The notes under the pieces were generated by a model. That model was not told the DNA's origin. It did no database searches and saw only the letters and a program-made list of their open reading frames with translations. Of a DNA stretch of 64,000 bases, positions 1 to 7,354 are shown one piece after another. The translations under genes were made by a program, and so were the position numbers. Each line of letters begins with the position of its first letter. The stretch's first letter is position 1. This DNA comes from Nocardia uniformis NBRC 13702 (lineage in GTDB: Bacteria; Actinomycetota; Actinomycetes; Mycobacteriales; Mycobacteriaceae): assembly GCF_001613345.1 (NCBI RefSeq), contig NZ_BDCE01000078.1, forward strand, positions 62,001 to 126,000, written 5' to 3'.

Positions 1-345
1 GACCCCGTACACCGCGCGCGGATTGTCTTGCAGCGCTTTGTACATATCCGGGATGGCGTCGCGGAAGGCGTCACCGTCCTCGATGAGGGCGACGCGTTCG
101 TCGTCGGGCAGATTCGGATCCAGCGCGGACTTGATCTGGGTGTCCAGGTCGGCGGCGGTCGGAATCGACGGGCGCGCCGCGGCGCTGGTGGCCGCGGCCG
201 CCGAGGAGGACGACAGCGCGGCGTAGGCCGAGGCGCGGGCCGAGGCCACCGAATCATCGTCGGAGCCGCCGCCGCAGGCCGCGAGGGCGGCGCCGAGGAC
301 GGCGAGGGACAGTGCGGTGGCGGCGGCCGAACGTCGAAGTGCCAT
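1..345 (-). CDS. Mtb12-like secreted lipoprotein (3' end outside window)
   Basis: The reading frame starts at the ATG complementary to 343-345, preceded by a GAGGAAG ribosome binding site, and runs off the window edge, so only the first 115 residues are visible. The N-terminus is a lipoprotein signal (MALRRSAAATALSLAVL, then a lipobox ending AALAAC with the lipidated Cys at about residue 23). A low-complexity Ser/Ala linker follows, then PTAADLDTQIKSALDP and a segment rich in D/E. This layout resembles the low-molecular-weight antigen Mtb12 family of mycolata, which are exported proteins of unknown function. The Mtb12 relation is inferred from pattern; the lipoprotein nature is seen directly. 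Confidence 0.75.
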   Translation of the reverse strand, partial: MALRRSAAATALSLAVLGAALAACGGGSDDDSVASARASAYAALSSSSAAAATSAAARPSIPTAADLDTQIKSALDPNLPDDERVALIEDGDAFRDAIPDMYKALQDNPRAVYGV

Positions 346-419
346 CAACTTCCTCGCGTCGAACTGATGTTGCTTGCCGTTAGTCAATCATGCGCACGCG
401 CAGCAGACCGTCCGGCATG

Positions 420-773
420 TCACATACCGTCGATCACGGCACTCAATCGCCCCAGCAGCGCGCGCACCGGGGTGGGCTCGCGCGGTTGCGCCGCCGTGAC
501 CGGCACCGCCTGGGGTATCAGATCGCGGACCAGTGCCACGATGCTGCGTTCGTCGTCGAGGTCGATATCGGTCACGGTGGTCTGGGCGACGGCGTCGATA
601 TCGTCGGTGTCGGGGACGTCGGTCTCGAGGTCGGCGCGGTAGATCTCGAGAACCAAGGTGGAGCGAAAGGTGCGGAATGCGAAGGATCGGCCGTCTCCGG
701 TGCGGCCGAATCCGTGCGCGTACCGACCCGCGGTCACATCCTCGACGGTGAATCCGGATGTGTGGTCTGTCAC
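420..773 (-). CDS. Conserved hypothetical protein
   Basis: Unrecognised 117-residue cytosolic protein with no signal peptide or membrane segment. I chose the GTG complementary to 771-773 because a GGGAGA ribosome binding site lies 7 nt upstream; a longer frame to 833 is open but has no such site. Codon third positions are strongly G/C, supporting real coding. The N-terminal half contains GFTVEDVTAGRYAHGFGRT and alternating hydrophobic residues (FAFRTFRSTLVLEIYRADL) that suggest a small beta-rich domain; the middle is acidic (DTDDIDAVAQTTVTDIDLDD). It lies between two divergently oriented lipoprotein genes. No function can be assigned. Confidence 0.6.
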   Translation of the reverse strand: MTDHTSGFTVEDVTAGRYAHGFGRTGDGRSFAFRTFRSTLVLEIYRADLETDVPDTDDIDAVAQTTVTDIDLDDERSIVALVRDLIPQAVPVTAAQPREPTPVRALLGRLSAVIDGM

Positions 774-1033
774 CAACCAATCTCCCTGATGCGGCCCATT
801 GTTCACTTCCACCGTAACCTTTGCCGCCGACACCCGGCACGAAAGGCCATGTCACGTCATAGAAGTGGGTGCGTCGGTCGGGTGTGGAACTACCCACGGC
901 GCGCCGCCCCCGAACACCCCCGCCCATCCGGGGTGGCGAGAGATCATGGTCAGATGGTCGGGAACCCATGATTGCAGCAGGCAGTGTGATTTCGGCAAGC
1001 AGTGTCATCTCGGCAGATAAAGGAGTTCGGTGC

Positions 1034-2047
1034 ATGCGCCGTCGCGGCTGGACCCGCTCGGCCCTCGCGGCCGTGGCGGCGGTAACCCTGCTCGCGGGCT
1101 GTTCGTCCCAGGACGACGTCTCGCGCAAGCCCACCCGGGAACCGGCCACACCGGCCGCCGCGCCCACCCTCGCCGCCACCCCCGCCGGTGAGGTGAGCCC
1201 GAGTACGCCGATCTCCGCGCTGCTGGTCGAACCGCGCAGCGGGGTGCTGGCGGTGCTGAGCGCGGACGGAAAGTCGTTGCGGCTCATCGATCGTGGGGTC
1301 ACCCCGGCCGCCGAGCGCACCGTGGCACTGCCCGCCGCGGCCGCCATGCTCGCTCCGGGCGAGCCCGGTGAGATCCTGCTGCCCGCCCCGCGGCGGGTGC
1401 TGCGCGTGGACGCGGCCAGCGGCACCGTCGATGAGATCGCGGTCGACGGCGACGCCCGCGCGGTGGCGCTGCGCCCCGAGGGCGGGCTCGCGGTCGGTAC
1501 CGCCGACGGACGGGTCCTGACCCTGGCCGCCGACGGCACCGTCGACCGCACCGTCACCGGTCTGGTCTCGGTGGACGCGGTGGTGGCCGCCGGTGACGAC
1601 CTCCTCGCCCTCGACCGCCGACAGACCATCGTCACCGAACTCGACCTGGGCGACAACCGCCCCGGGTTGACGCTGCGCACCGGTGACGGCGCGACCAATA
1701 TGATCGGCGACCACTTCGGTCGCGTCCTCGTCACCGATACCGCCGGCAACGAGCTGCTGGTCTACACCGCCGATCCGCTCGTACTGCACCAGCGCTTCCC
1801 GGTAGGCTCTTCGCCCTACGCACTCGCCTACGATGAGCGGTCCGACACCGTGTGGGTGACGCTGACAGGCACCAACGAGGTCGTCGGCTATGACGTGTCG
1901 ACGGGTATACCGGTAGAGGTGGGGCGTTTTCCGACGGTGCGCCAACCCGACACGGTAACCATCGACAACCGCGGCGATATGTTCGTGGGATCCGCGACCG
2001 GCGACGGTCTGCAGCGGATCGGCGCGGACCAGCGAAAGGGGCAGTGA
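1034..2047 (+). CDS. lppL: LppL-like lipoprotein with beta-propeller-type repeats
   Basis: 337-residue exported lipoprotein. The start is the ATG after an AAAGGAG site; the N-terminus MRRRGWTRSALAAVAAVTLL leads to the lipobox LLAGC (Cys about 22). The mature part is a series of repeats of the kind GVLAVLSADGKSLRLIDRG, DGRVLTLAADG and SDTVWVTLTGTNEVVGYD, which fit a seven-bladed YVTN/NHL-like beta-propeller on the outer face of the membrane. In M. tuberculosis the lipoprotein lppL lies directly before pyrD, as here, which supports the name. The stop overlaps the next start (TGATG), so the three genes to pyrD are probably one operon. Ligand unknown. Confidence 0.8.
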   Translation: MRRRGWTRSALAAVAAVTLLAGCSSQDDVSRKPTREPATPAAAPTLAATPAGEVSPSTPISALLVEPRSGVLAVLSADGKSLRLIDRGVTPAAERTVALPAAAAMLAPGEPGEILLPAPRRVLRVDAASGTVDEIAVDGDARAVALRPEGGLAVGTADGRVLTLAADGTVDRTVTGLVSVDAVVAAGDDLLALDRRQTIVTELDLGDNRPGLTLRTGDGATNMIGDHFGRVLVTDTAGNELLVYTADPLVLHQRFPVGSSPYALAYDERSDTVWVTLTGTNEVVGYDVSTGIPVEVGRFPTVRQPDTVTIDNRGDMFVGSATGDGLQRIGADQRKGQ

Positions 2048-2301
2048 TGGCTCGGGCCTCACACTCGGCGCGCACACTCCCGGCGGGTTGGGAAGACACC
2101 AGCGACGAGTACGAATACGTGCCGCTGCGACTACCCCCCGATGTCACTCGGGTCACCGCGTCCATGCGGTTGGCCATATCGGCCGAATTCGGGGGCTGGG
2201 AATTGTCGCGCGTGCGCGCCTACACCGACGGCAGTCGCCGCGTACTGCTGCGCCGCCGCAAAACCGCGCTGTTCACCGCCGCGCCGGAGGCGGCGCTGTG
2301 A
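2047..2301 (+). CDS. Small conserved actinobacterial protein (DUF5703-like)
   Basis: 84-residue cytosolic protein between the lppL-like gene and pyrD, overlapping both (TGATG at its start; GTGA with pyrD at its end), so translation is probably coupled. The sequence has a Trp-Glu-Asp start, a YEYVPLRLPPDVTR segment, a LAISAEFGGWELSRVRAYTDG core and a very basic RRVLLRRRK stretch. It resembles short actinobacterial proteins annotated as DUF5703; I give that family name from memory and with reserve. An in-frame GTG lies one codon upstream at 2044. Function unknown; the position suggests co-expression with pyrimidine synthesis. Confidence 0.65.
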   Translation: MARASHSARTLPAGWEDTSDEYEYVPLRLPPDVTRVTASMRLAISAEFGGWELSRVRAYTDGSRRVLLRRRKTALFTAAPEAAL

Positions 2302-3395
2302 CCATAGGGGCCCACCTGTACTCGCTACTGCTCAAACTGATGTTCCTGCTGCCGCCGGAACGCATCCACCACTTGGCTTTCGGTGCCATGCGGCTGGCCA
2401 CCCGCTTCGCGCCCACCCGCTGGGCGACCTCGAAACTGCTCGTCGTCGACGATCCCATCCTGGCCACCACCGCCTTCGGTGTCGACTTCCCCGCACCGCT
2501 GGGTTTGGCCGCCGGATTCGACAAGAACGCCGACGGCGTGGACACCTGGGCGCCGATCGGTTTCGGCTACGCCGAGATCGGCACCGTCACCGCCCAGGCG
2601 CAGCCCGGCAATCCCGCGCCGCGACTGTTCCGCCTGTCCGCAGACCGCGCGCTCATCAACCGCATGGGCTTCAACAACCATGGTGCGGGCGCCGCGGCCG
2701 ACAATCTGGCCCACCGCGCCCCCGACGGCATCCCCATCGGCGCCAATATCGGCAAAACCAAAATCGTCGAGGCCGCCGACGCCGCCGCCGATTACGCGAT
2801 CAGCGCCGAACTGCTCGGCCCGCTCGCCGATTTCGTCGTCGTGAACGTCAGCTCCCCCAACACTCCGGGCCTGCGCGACCTACAGGCGGTCGAGTCACTG
2901 CGCCCGCTGCTGCAGGCGGTACTCGACAGTGTCGAGGTCCCGGTGCTGGTCAAGATCGCCCCCGACCTGTCCGACGACGATATCGACGCCGTCGCCGACC
3001 TCGCGGTGGAACTGGGCCTGGCCGGAATCGTGGCCACCAACACCACCATTCGCCGCGATGGCCTGCGCACCGACGCCGCCTCGGTCGAGGCGCTCGGCGC
3101 GGGCGGGCTGTCCGGTCCCCCGGTCGCCGACCGCTCCCTCGAGGTGCTGCGCCGCCTCTACACTCGCGTCGGCGATCGACTGGTGCTGATCTCCGTCGGC
3201 GGTATCGAAACCGCCGACCAGGCCTGGGAGCGCATCCTCGCCGGAGCGAGCCTGCTGCAGGGGTACACCGGATTCATCTACGGCGGACCGTTCTGGGCGC
3301 GCCGGATTCATCGTGGCCTGGCCGCGCGACTGCGCTCGCACGGTTACGCGAACCTGGCCGAGGCGGTCGGCGCGGGCCATTCCGCCCGCGCCTGA
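2298..3395 (+). CDS. pyrD: Dihydroorotate dehydrogenase (quinone), class 2
   Basis: Oxidises dihydroorotate to orotate with FMN and passes electrons to the quinone pool at the inner membrane, the fourth step of pyrimidine synthesis. The start is GTG in a GTGA overlap with the preceding gene, giving 365 residues, normal for class 2. The N-terminal amphipathic helix (LYSLLLKLMFLLPPERIHHL) is the membrane-binding part that defines class 2. Visible motifs are GLAAGFDKNADG (FMN site), NRMGFNNHGA, NVSSPNTPGLRDLQ with substrate Asn183 and catalytic-base Ser186, VKIAPDLSDDD, ATNTTI, GAGGLSGPP, and GASLLQGYTGFIYGGP (phosphate binding). All key residues are present. The call is firm. Confidence 0.97.
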   Translation: MTIGAHLYSLLLKLMFLLPPERIHHLAFGAMRLATRFAPTRWATSKLLVVDDPILATTAFGVDFPAPLGLAAGFDKNADGVDTWAPIGFGYAEIGTVTAQAQPGNPAPRLFRLSADRALINRMGFNNHGAGAAADNLAHRAPDGIPIGANIGKTKIVEAADAAADYAISAELLGPLADFVVVNVSSPNTPGLRDLQAVESLRPLLQAVLDSVEVPVLVKIAPDLSDDDIDAVADLAVELGLAGIVATNTTIRRDGLRTDAASVEALGAGGLSGPPVADRSLEVLRRLYTRVGDRLVLISVGGIETADQAWERILAGASLLQGYTGFIYGGPFWARRIHRGLAARLRSHGYANLAEAVGAGHSARA

Positions 3396-3458
3396 GCGGC
3401 GGTAGCGCTCGCGGCCGGACCCTCCGTTGCATCGGCCGCGAATTCCCGTCGCGCGCAA

Positions 3459-3863
3459 TCACATCCAGCGTCGTCGCGAGCGGGCGCCCGACACCGCGGG
3501 CAGATGCTGGGCCGACCACCCCGACAGCGCCGGTTCCGGATGCGCGGTCGCCGTACGGGCCGCCGCGGTGTCCTCGATCCGGTCGGCCATCCGACAGGCC
3601 AGCATGAGCACGGCGTGTTCGACGAGAACGCCCACTCGCCGCGCCAGATCGGCGGCCAGCGCGTGGGTGACGTCGTCGTAGACCACCTCCGGGTCGGAGA
3701 GCAATTCGTCGAGTTCCATTCCGGCGCGGGCCTGTTCGGCGGTGAGCCGATGGTCCGGTAGCCAGCTCAATCGCCATATCGGCGGCGCGGCCCCGCGAAC
3801 GCGACATGCGTATTCGGGGGTGATGTCACTGGTCATCGCCTGGTCATTTATCTCGAGTGCCAC
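3459..3863 (-). CDS. Small paralogous protein, copy 1 of a tandem family
   Basis: 134-residue protein of unknown function, last of three minus-strand relatives (4195-4482, 4001-4198, this one). The start is GTG after GGGAGG. The family signature is a TSDITPEYA-type start, then a Trp-centred block IWRLSWLPDHRLTAEQARAG and MELDELLSDP, followed by a helix with LAADLARRVGVLVEHAVLML. This copy has an extra C-terminal tail rich in Arg and Pro (PEPALSGWSAQHLPAVSGAR). No signal peptide or membrane helix is seen. The short WRLSW block plus helices suggests a small DNA- or protein-binding fold, but this is a guess. Confidence 0.6.
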   Translation of the reverse strand: MALEINDQAMTSDITPEYACRVRGAAPPIWRLSWLPDHRLTAEQARAGMELDELLSDPEVVYDDVTHALAADLARRVGVLVEHAVLMLACRMADRIEDTAAARTATAHPEPALSGWSAQHLPAVSGARSRRRWM

Positions 3864-4000
3864 AGGTCCTCCCATCGGGCCACAGCGGGCAGAGCGGGTG
3901 TCGCCCATCCCCGCGGTGCGTGCCGACGCGAGCGGCTGCCCGCGCCGAAGCTATTGGGTTCTTCATCGGATGCCTTCCGGTTGGTATTTCACGCGCCCGG

Positions 4001-4198
4001 TCATGCGCGCATTCGCTTCAGCAGCACATAGATGGCGTGCTCCGCCGCAATTCCGAGCTCGCCCGCACTGACAATCACGCGCGCCTGCACCAGCAGCCAA
4101 CTCAACCGCCACGCCATCTCCCACTTGTCGGCCACCCGGTGCGCGACCTCGTCGGTGAGATCACTGGTCATCTGCCAGTCCGCGACAAAGATCGTCAC
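4001..4198 (-). CDS. Small paralogous protein, copy 2, internally shortened
   Basis: 65-residue middle member of the three-gene tandem family. Its GTG start overlaps the stop of the upstream copy (GTGA), implying translational coupling. It keeps the N-terminal block MTSDLTDEVAHRV and AWRLSWLL and the C-terminal helix GELGIAAEHAIYVLLKRM, which aligns with the helix near the end of copy 1. The intervening AEQARAGMEL...LSDP block found in both neighbours is absent. It is therefore either a natural two-block variant or an internal deletion that preserved the frame. Function unknown. Confidence 0.6.
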   Translation of the reverse strand: MTIFVADWQMTSDLTDEVAHRVADKWEMAWRLSWLLVQARVIVSAGELGIAAEHAIYVLLKRMRA

Positions 4199-4482
4199 GA
4201 TTGCCCCCGCTCCAGTTTGCGCCGATACAGCGCCTCCGCGGCGTCGGCTACCGAAATTCCCAGCCATTCGGCAATTTCTTCGGCGCGCCGATGCCCCTCC
4301 GTGCCACTGTGCGGGTCGCTGAGTATCTGGGTGAGTTCCATTGCGTCCCGGGCCTGCTCGCGGGTGAACCGCTGCTCCGGCCGCCAACTCAACTCCCACG
4401 CGGGTTCCTCGTCGCTGATACTGCGGCGAGCCCATTCGGGGGTGAGGCTGCTGGTAATGGATCGGCTGCTCTCGTAGATCAT
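4195..4482 (-). CDS. Small paralogous protein, copy 3, first gene of the tandem set
   Basis: 95-residue protein, promoter-proximal member of the minus-strand trio. The ATG follows an AAGGAG site at good spacing. It shares with copy 1 the string SLTPEWARR, the Trp block AWELSWRPEQRFTREQARDA, and MELTQILSDP, then ends in a helix EEIAEWLGISVADAAEALYR that resembles a small helix-turn-helix. The order of elements suggests a short N-terminal arm, a conserved middle and a C-terminal helical pair. No known function; the family looks restricted to Nocardia-like genomes, but that is inferred and not searched. Confidence 0.65.
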   Translation of the reverse strand: MIYESSRSITSSLTPEWARRSISDEEPAWELSWRPEQRFTREQARDAMELTQILSDPHSGTEGHRRAEEIAEWLGISVADAAEALYRRKLERGQS

Positions 4483-4945
4483 GACGGTTCTCCTTGGGGA
4501 TGAGGAGTCGTCGCCACAGGTGGGAGCCGTTTTCGGTATGCCTGAATCGGTCGATCCCGATTCGGTGATCGACCGGTAGTGTCGCTGCCAAGGAATGACG
4601 CGGAATGGGCGACGAATCCGATTTATCGGAGTTGATCCGGGCAGGTGAAATCCCGCCTAGACGCCAACCGTATTTGTCTCCAGCTCTGTATCGGATTCGC
4701 TGTGCGCTGCCGTGCGGCACCGTCGGATACGTCGCTTGGGGAGAATCACTCCGAACACCAAGACCTCCCGACCCGTCCGGTGGAGGCGAGGTTATCGCCT
4801 ACCCCAGCATGGCATTTGCCGCTCGGTCCGGCAATTGCCGTTGCCACAAGTGAATTGACAGTTCGCCGCGCCGTTAAACCCGCTCGGCGGTAACGCTACG
4901 AGAACCCGTTCCGGCGCATCGACCGATACGTGTCGGGCAGCTGTC
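4483..4945 (+). other. Intergenic region before the cyclohydrolase/PfkB module
   Basis: No convincing gene. Short frames at 4605-4853 and 4645-4893 lack ribosome binding sites and recognisable content. The region separates the divergent small-paralogue operon from the cyclohydrolase module. Its right part holds GGCATTTGCC (4811-4820), GGCAATTGCC (4830-4839) and a TTGACA hexamer (4855-4860) that could be a -35 element, although no good -10 lies 16-18 nt downstream. Confidence 0.5.
4830..4845 (+). promoter_or_regulatory. Palindromic GGCAATTGCC motif, upstream copy
   Basis: The perfect 10-bp palindrome GGCAATTGCC at 4830-4839 continues as GTTGCC. A related GGCATTTGCC lies at 4811-4820. The same motif recurs at 5612-5621 and 5632-5641 before the second gene of the module, so it may be a binding site for a shared regulator. 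Seen in sequence; the function is inferred. Confidence 0.4.
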
Positions 4946-5611
4946 ATGATTCCTCTTGTGTGTGGAACCGGACGTTGCTCCGCCGCAGACGATTCGACCC
5001 GAACGGCGGCCGTGTCGATCACTGTCGCGGCGGAGCATCCATTGACCCGTAAAGGCCGTGAGATAACCGTCCGGGTGATGGAGGTGACCGGCGGTCACGA
5101 TATCGGCCATATCCTGGTATTCGGCGAGCTCGGACCGAATCCGCTCGTGCGCTTACACTCTCGCTGCCTCTACGGCGATGTGCTGGGGTCACAGGACTGT
5201 GACTGCCGTGCCGAGTTGGAACTGGCCCTGGACATGATTCAGGCCGAGGGGGCGGGCGTGCTCGTCTATCTCGAACAGGAGGGCCGGGGCGCGGGACTGA
5301 TCGTGAAGGCACAGGGCCTGCGCCTGAGCGAGGAGTCCGGCGTCGACACCTTCACCAGCTACCGCATGCTCGGCGTCGACATCGACTCCCGCTCCTACGA
5401 GCACGCCGCCGAAAGTCTGCGCACCGGACTGGATCTCACCGCGGTGCGGCTGCTGACGAACAATCCCGACAAGGTCGAGGCGCTGCGCACCGTGGGACTG
5501 GCAGTCGAGGTGATCGCGCTGGGCACGCGGCCCTCGAGTGAGCGCGCGCAGCGCTATATGGAGGCCAAACGGTTGCATGCCGGACATCTGTTTCGCCGAC
5601 ATCCCCCGTAG
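4946..5611 (+). CDS. GTP cyclohydrolase II homologue lacking the catalytic tyrosine
   Basis: 221-residue single-domain GCH II (RibA) homologue; GCH II opens GTP to a diaminopyrimidine for riboflavin and removes formate and pyrophosphate. The zinc cysteines are present as Cys74, Cys85 and Cys87 with the same 11- and 2-residue spacing as E. coli Cys54/65/67. QEGRG, the Arg at 149 and LLTNNP are also kept. The catalytic Tyr (E. coli Tyr105) falls on Leu125, in KAQGLRLS. In a Streptomyces coelicolor paralogue (SCO6655), Met at this position makes the enzyme stop at the formamidopyrimidine. By analogy this protein may make that compound; this is inference. No RibB domain is fused. A GTG at 5012 is an alternative start. 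Confidence 0.85.
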   Translation: MIPLVCGTGRCSAADDSTRTAAVSITVAAEHPLTRKGREITVRVMEVTGGHDIGHILVFGELGPNPLVRLHSRCLYGDVLGSQDCDCRAELELALDMIQAEGAGVLVYLEQEGRGAGLIVKAQGLRLSEESGVDTFTSYRMLGVDIDSRSYEHAAESLRTGLDLTAVRLLTNNPDKVEALRTVGLAVEVIALGTRPSSERAQRYMEAKRLHAGHLFRRHPP

Positions 5612-5645
5612 GGCAATTGCCTTCGCCATAGTGCAATTGCCGTTT
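5612..5645 (+). promoter_or_regulatory. Two further GCAATTGC palindromes before the PfkB gene
   Basis: GGCAATTGCC at 5612-5621 begins directly after the stop of the first cyclohydrolase. A second site, TGCAATTGCCGTT, spans 5632-5644. Both match the motif at 4830-4839 upstream of the first gene; the run GCAATTGCCGTT is identical in two of the copies. The placement in two promoter-like gaps suggests a shared operator. Seen in sequence; role inferred. Confidence 0.4.
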
Positions 5646-5686
5646 TGCTGACGGCGGAAACCTTATGAGCGGTACCGTTGACGCGG

Positions 5687-7198
5687 ATGGCGATGCACCA
5701 CGGCCCCAGAAGCGCCGAACCTGCCACGGGAGCGCAGGACACCGGCATGTTAGCCGTGCGCAATATTCTCAGCCGCCTGGGCAAACGTTCGGGGTTGAGT
5801 CCGGAGCGGTTGCGCGACACCGAAATCGACGTCGACGCCCTGTTGAATCTGCCGATCGTGCACCGCTACGCCACCACGGCGGGCCTGTCACCGGCGGAGG
5901 CAGTGCACGGAGTGATCACATACGCGGCGCGGCAGCTCCCACTCACCGAGCGGTTGATCGTCGACGCCGAACTCGCGTTGGGATTGCTCCGCGACAACCC
6001 GCCCAACGGTGTCGATCTCGACCGGCTCTATGCCGCCGAACTCGGTGACCGCCGCAGGTACCTGATCGAACGGTGGTGCGACCTGCACGAATCTCTCGGC
6101 GCCGAGACCACCCCACGCACGCCCACCGAACGTACGCTACGTGGCGAACCCGAACGTCGCGCCTTCACGGCGCTGGCCCAATTGATCACGGCCGGACCAG
6201 CGTTCGGCGCGTCGGCGATCGCTTCGAACGGGGGGGCCGAGGGCAGAGCGCGGGGCCGGGTGACCGTGCTGGGCGACGCGGTGATCGATCACATCTACGT
6301 CGTGGACCGTATGCCCGAACCCGGCTCCTCGATGTGGGTCGATTTCCAACGGTCGCCGGGCGGCAAGGGGCTCAATCGCGCGGTGGCGGTCGCGCGGCTG
6401 GGGTTGCGTGCGCAATTGCTCGCCGCGGTCGGCGGCGACCCCGACGGCCACGAGATACTGGCGTATCTGCGCATGTGCGGCGTGGAAACGAACCTGGTCG
6501 GTGTGGTCGAACGGGCCCGCACCCCGATCACCGCTGTCATCATGCCCGCCGTGGGTCACTCCGCGAATCTGGCGTTCAAGGAAGACCGGCTGCGGCTGCA
6601 CCCCGACGATCTGGACACTCCGGAAACGCGGGCCGCCCTGACCACGGCCGACGTGGTCCTGTTGACCTTCGAACAGCCGGTCGACGTGATCGTGCGCGCC
6701 CTCGAGATCGTCGCGGCAGGCGGCCGGTCACGGGTCATCGTCAGTGCGTCGCCGCCGCTGAACGGTTCGCCGCGCAAGCTGTATCGCAGCTTGCGGTCGG
6801 TGCACTACCTGATCGGCACCCCCGACGAACTCGCACGGCTCGCCTCCGAGGACGCGTCGGGCGCCGACGACGCCGTGGAGCGGCTGCTGGTGCTGGGCGT
6901 CGACACGGTGTGCACCATCGACGGGTTCCAGCTCACCATTCGTTCGCGGCGGGGTGAGTTGGTCGTGCCGGAGCCTGCTACGGCGATGGCGGGGTCGGCG
7001 GGTGCCTATGCCGCGTTCTCCGCCGCCCTGGCCTATCGACTCGCAGTCGGCGGGCAACCCGCGCGCGAGCCGGACTTCCTCTGGGCGGCGGCCGCGATGA
7101 CAGCGACCCAATCGGTCAGCACGATCGCAGAGGTCATGCCGTCGGTGGCGGAGATCGACCGGTTGATGCCGGTCGACACGACTCGCGAAACCCACTAA
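5687..7198 (+). CDS. PfkB-fold (ribokinase-like) protein with helical N-terminal domain and degenerate active site
   Basis: 503-residue two-domain protein between two cyclohydrolase homologues. Residues about 20-175 form an all-helical domain (RNILSRLGKRSGLSPERL, LLNLPIVHRYA, TERLIVDAELALGLLRD) that I do not recognise with certainty. Residues about 190-490 are a PfkB sugar/nucleoside kinase fold: VTVLGDAVIDHIYVVDRMP, SPGGKGLNRAVAVARLG, LLAAVGGDPDGHEI. The family's catalytic GAGDxF loop reads GAYAAF, so the base Asp becomes Ala442. The protein may bind a nucleoside or sugar without phosphorylating it, or use another base. ATG 5747 (after AGGA) is an alternative start. Neighbours suggest work on a GTP-derived product. 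Confidence 0.8.
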   Translation: MAMHHGPRSAEPATGAQDTGMLAVRNILSRLGKRSGLSPERLRDTEIDVDALLNLPIVHRYATTAGLSPAEAVHGVITYAARQLPLTERLIVDAELALGLLRDNPPNGVDLDRLYAAELGDRRRYLIERWCDLHESLGAETTPRTPTERTLRGEPERRAFTALAQLITAGPAFGASAIASNGGAEGRARGRVTVLGDAVIDHIYVVDRMPEPGSSMWVDFQRSPGGKGLNRAVAVARLGLRAQLLAAVGGDPDGHEILAYLRMCGVETNLVGVVERARTPITAVIMPAVGHSANLAFKEDRLRLHPDDLDTPETRAALTTADVVLLTFEQPVDVIVRALEIVAAGGRSRVIVSASPPLNGSPRKLYRSLRSVHYLIGTPDELARLASEDASGADDAVERLLVLGVDTVCTIDGFQLTIRSRRGELVVPEPATAMAGSAGAYAAFSAALAYRLAVGGQPAREPDFLWAAAAMTATQSVSTIAEVMPSVAEIDRLMPVDTTRETH

Positions 7199-7354
7199 TC
7201 GGAGTTGTCCAGTGCGGCTGGCACACATGTGGCTATCGTTGCGAGGGCTCGGGCCGGCTCGTCGCAAGCGCCGCGGATGTGCTCGCCCAGCAGGGTCTTT
7301 CGATGTTTCGCACTTGGCTGACAACGATGTTTGCTTCCCGAAAGGTTGACCACC

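Noticed and set aside
388..1749. Long minus-strand frame (453 residues) opposite the lppL-like gene
   Set aside because: Low-complexity Arg/Ser/Thr product with no ribosome binding site; it is a GC-bias shadow of the real genes at 420-773 and 1034-2047.
2141..3607. 488-residue plus-strand frame overlapping pyrD
   Set aside because: Arg/Pro-rich out-of-frame reading of pyrD.
4605..4893. Short plus frames before the cyclohydrolase gene
   Set aside because: No ribosome binding site, overlapping each other in two frames, no recognisable content.
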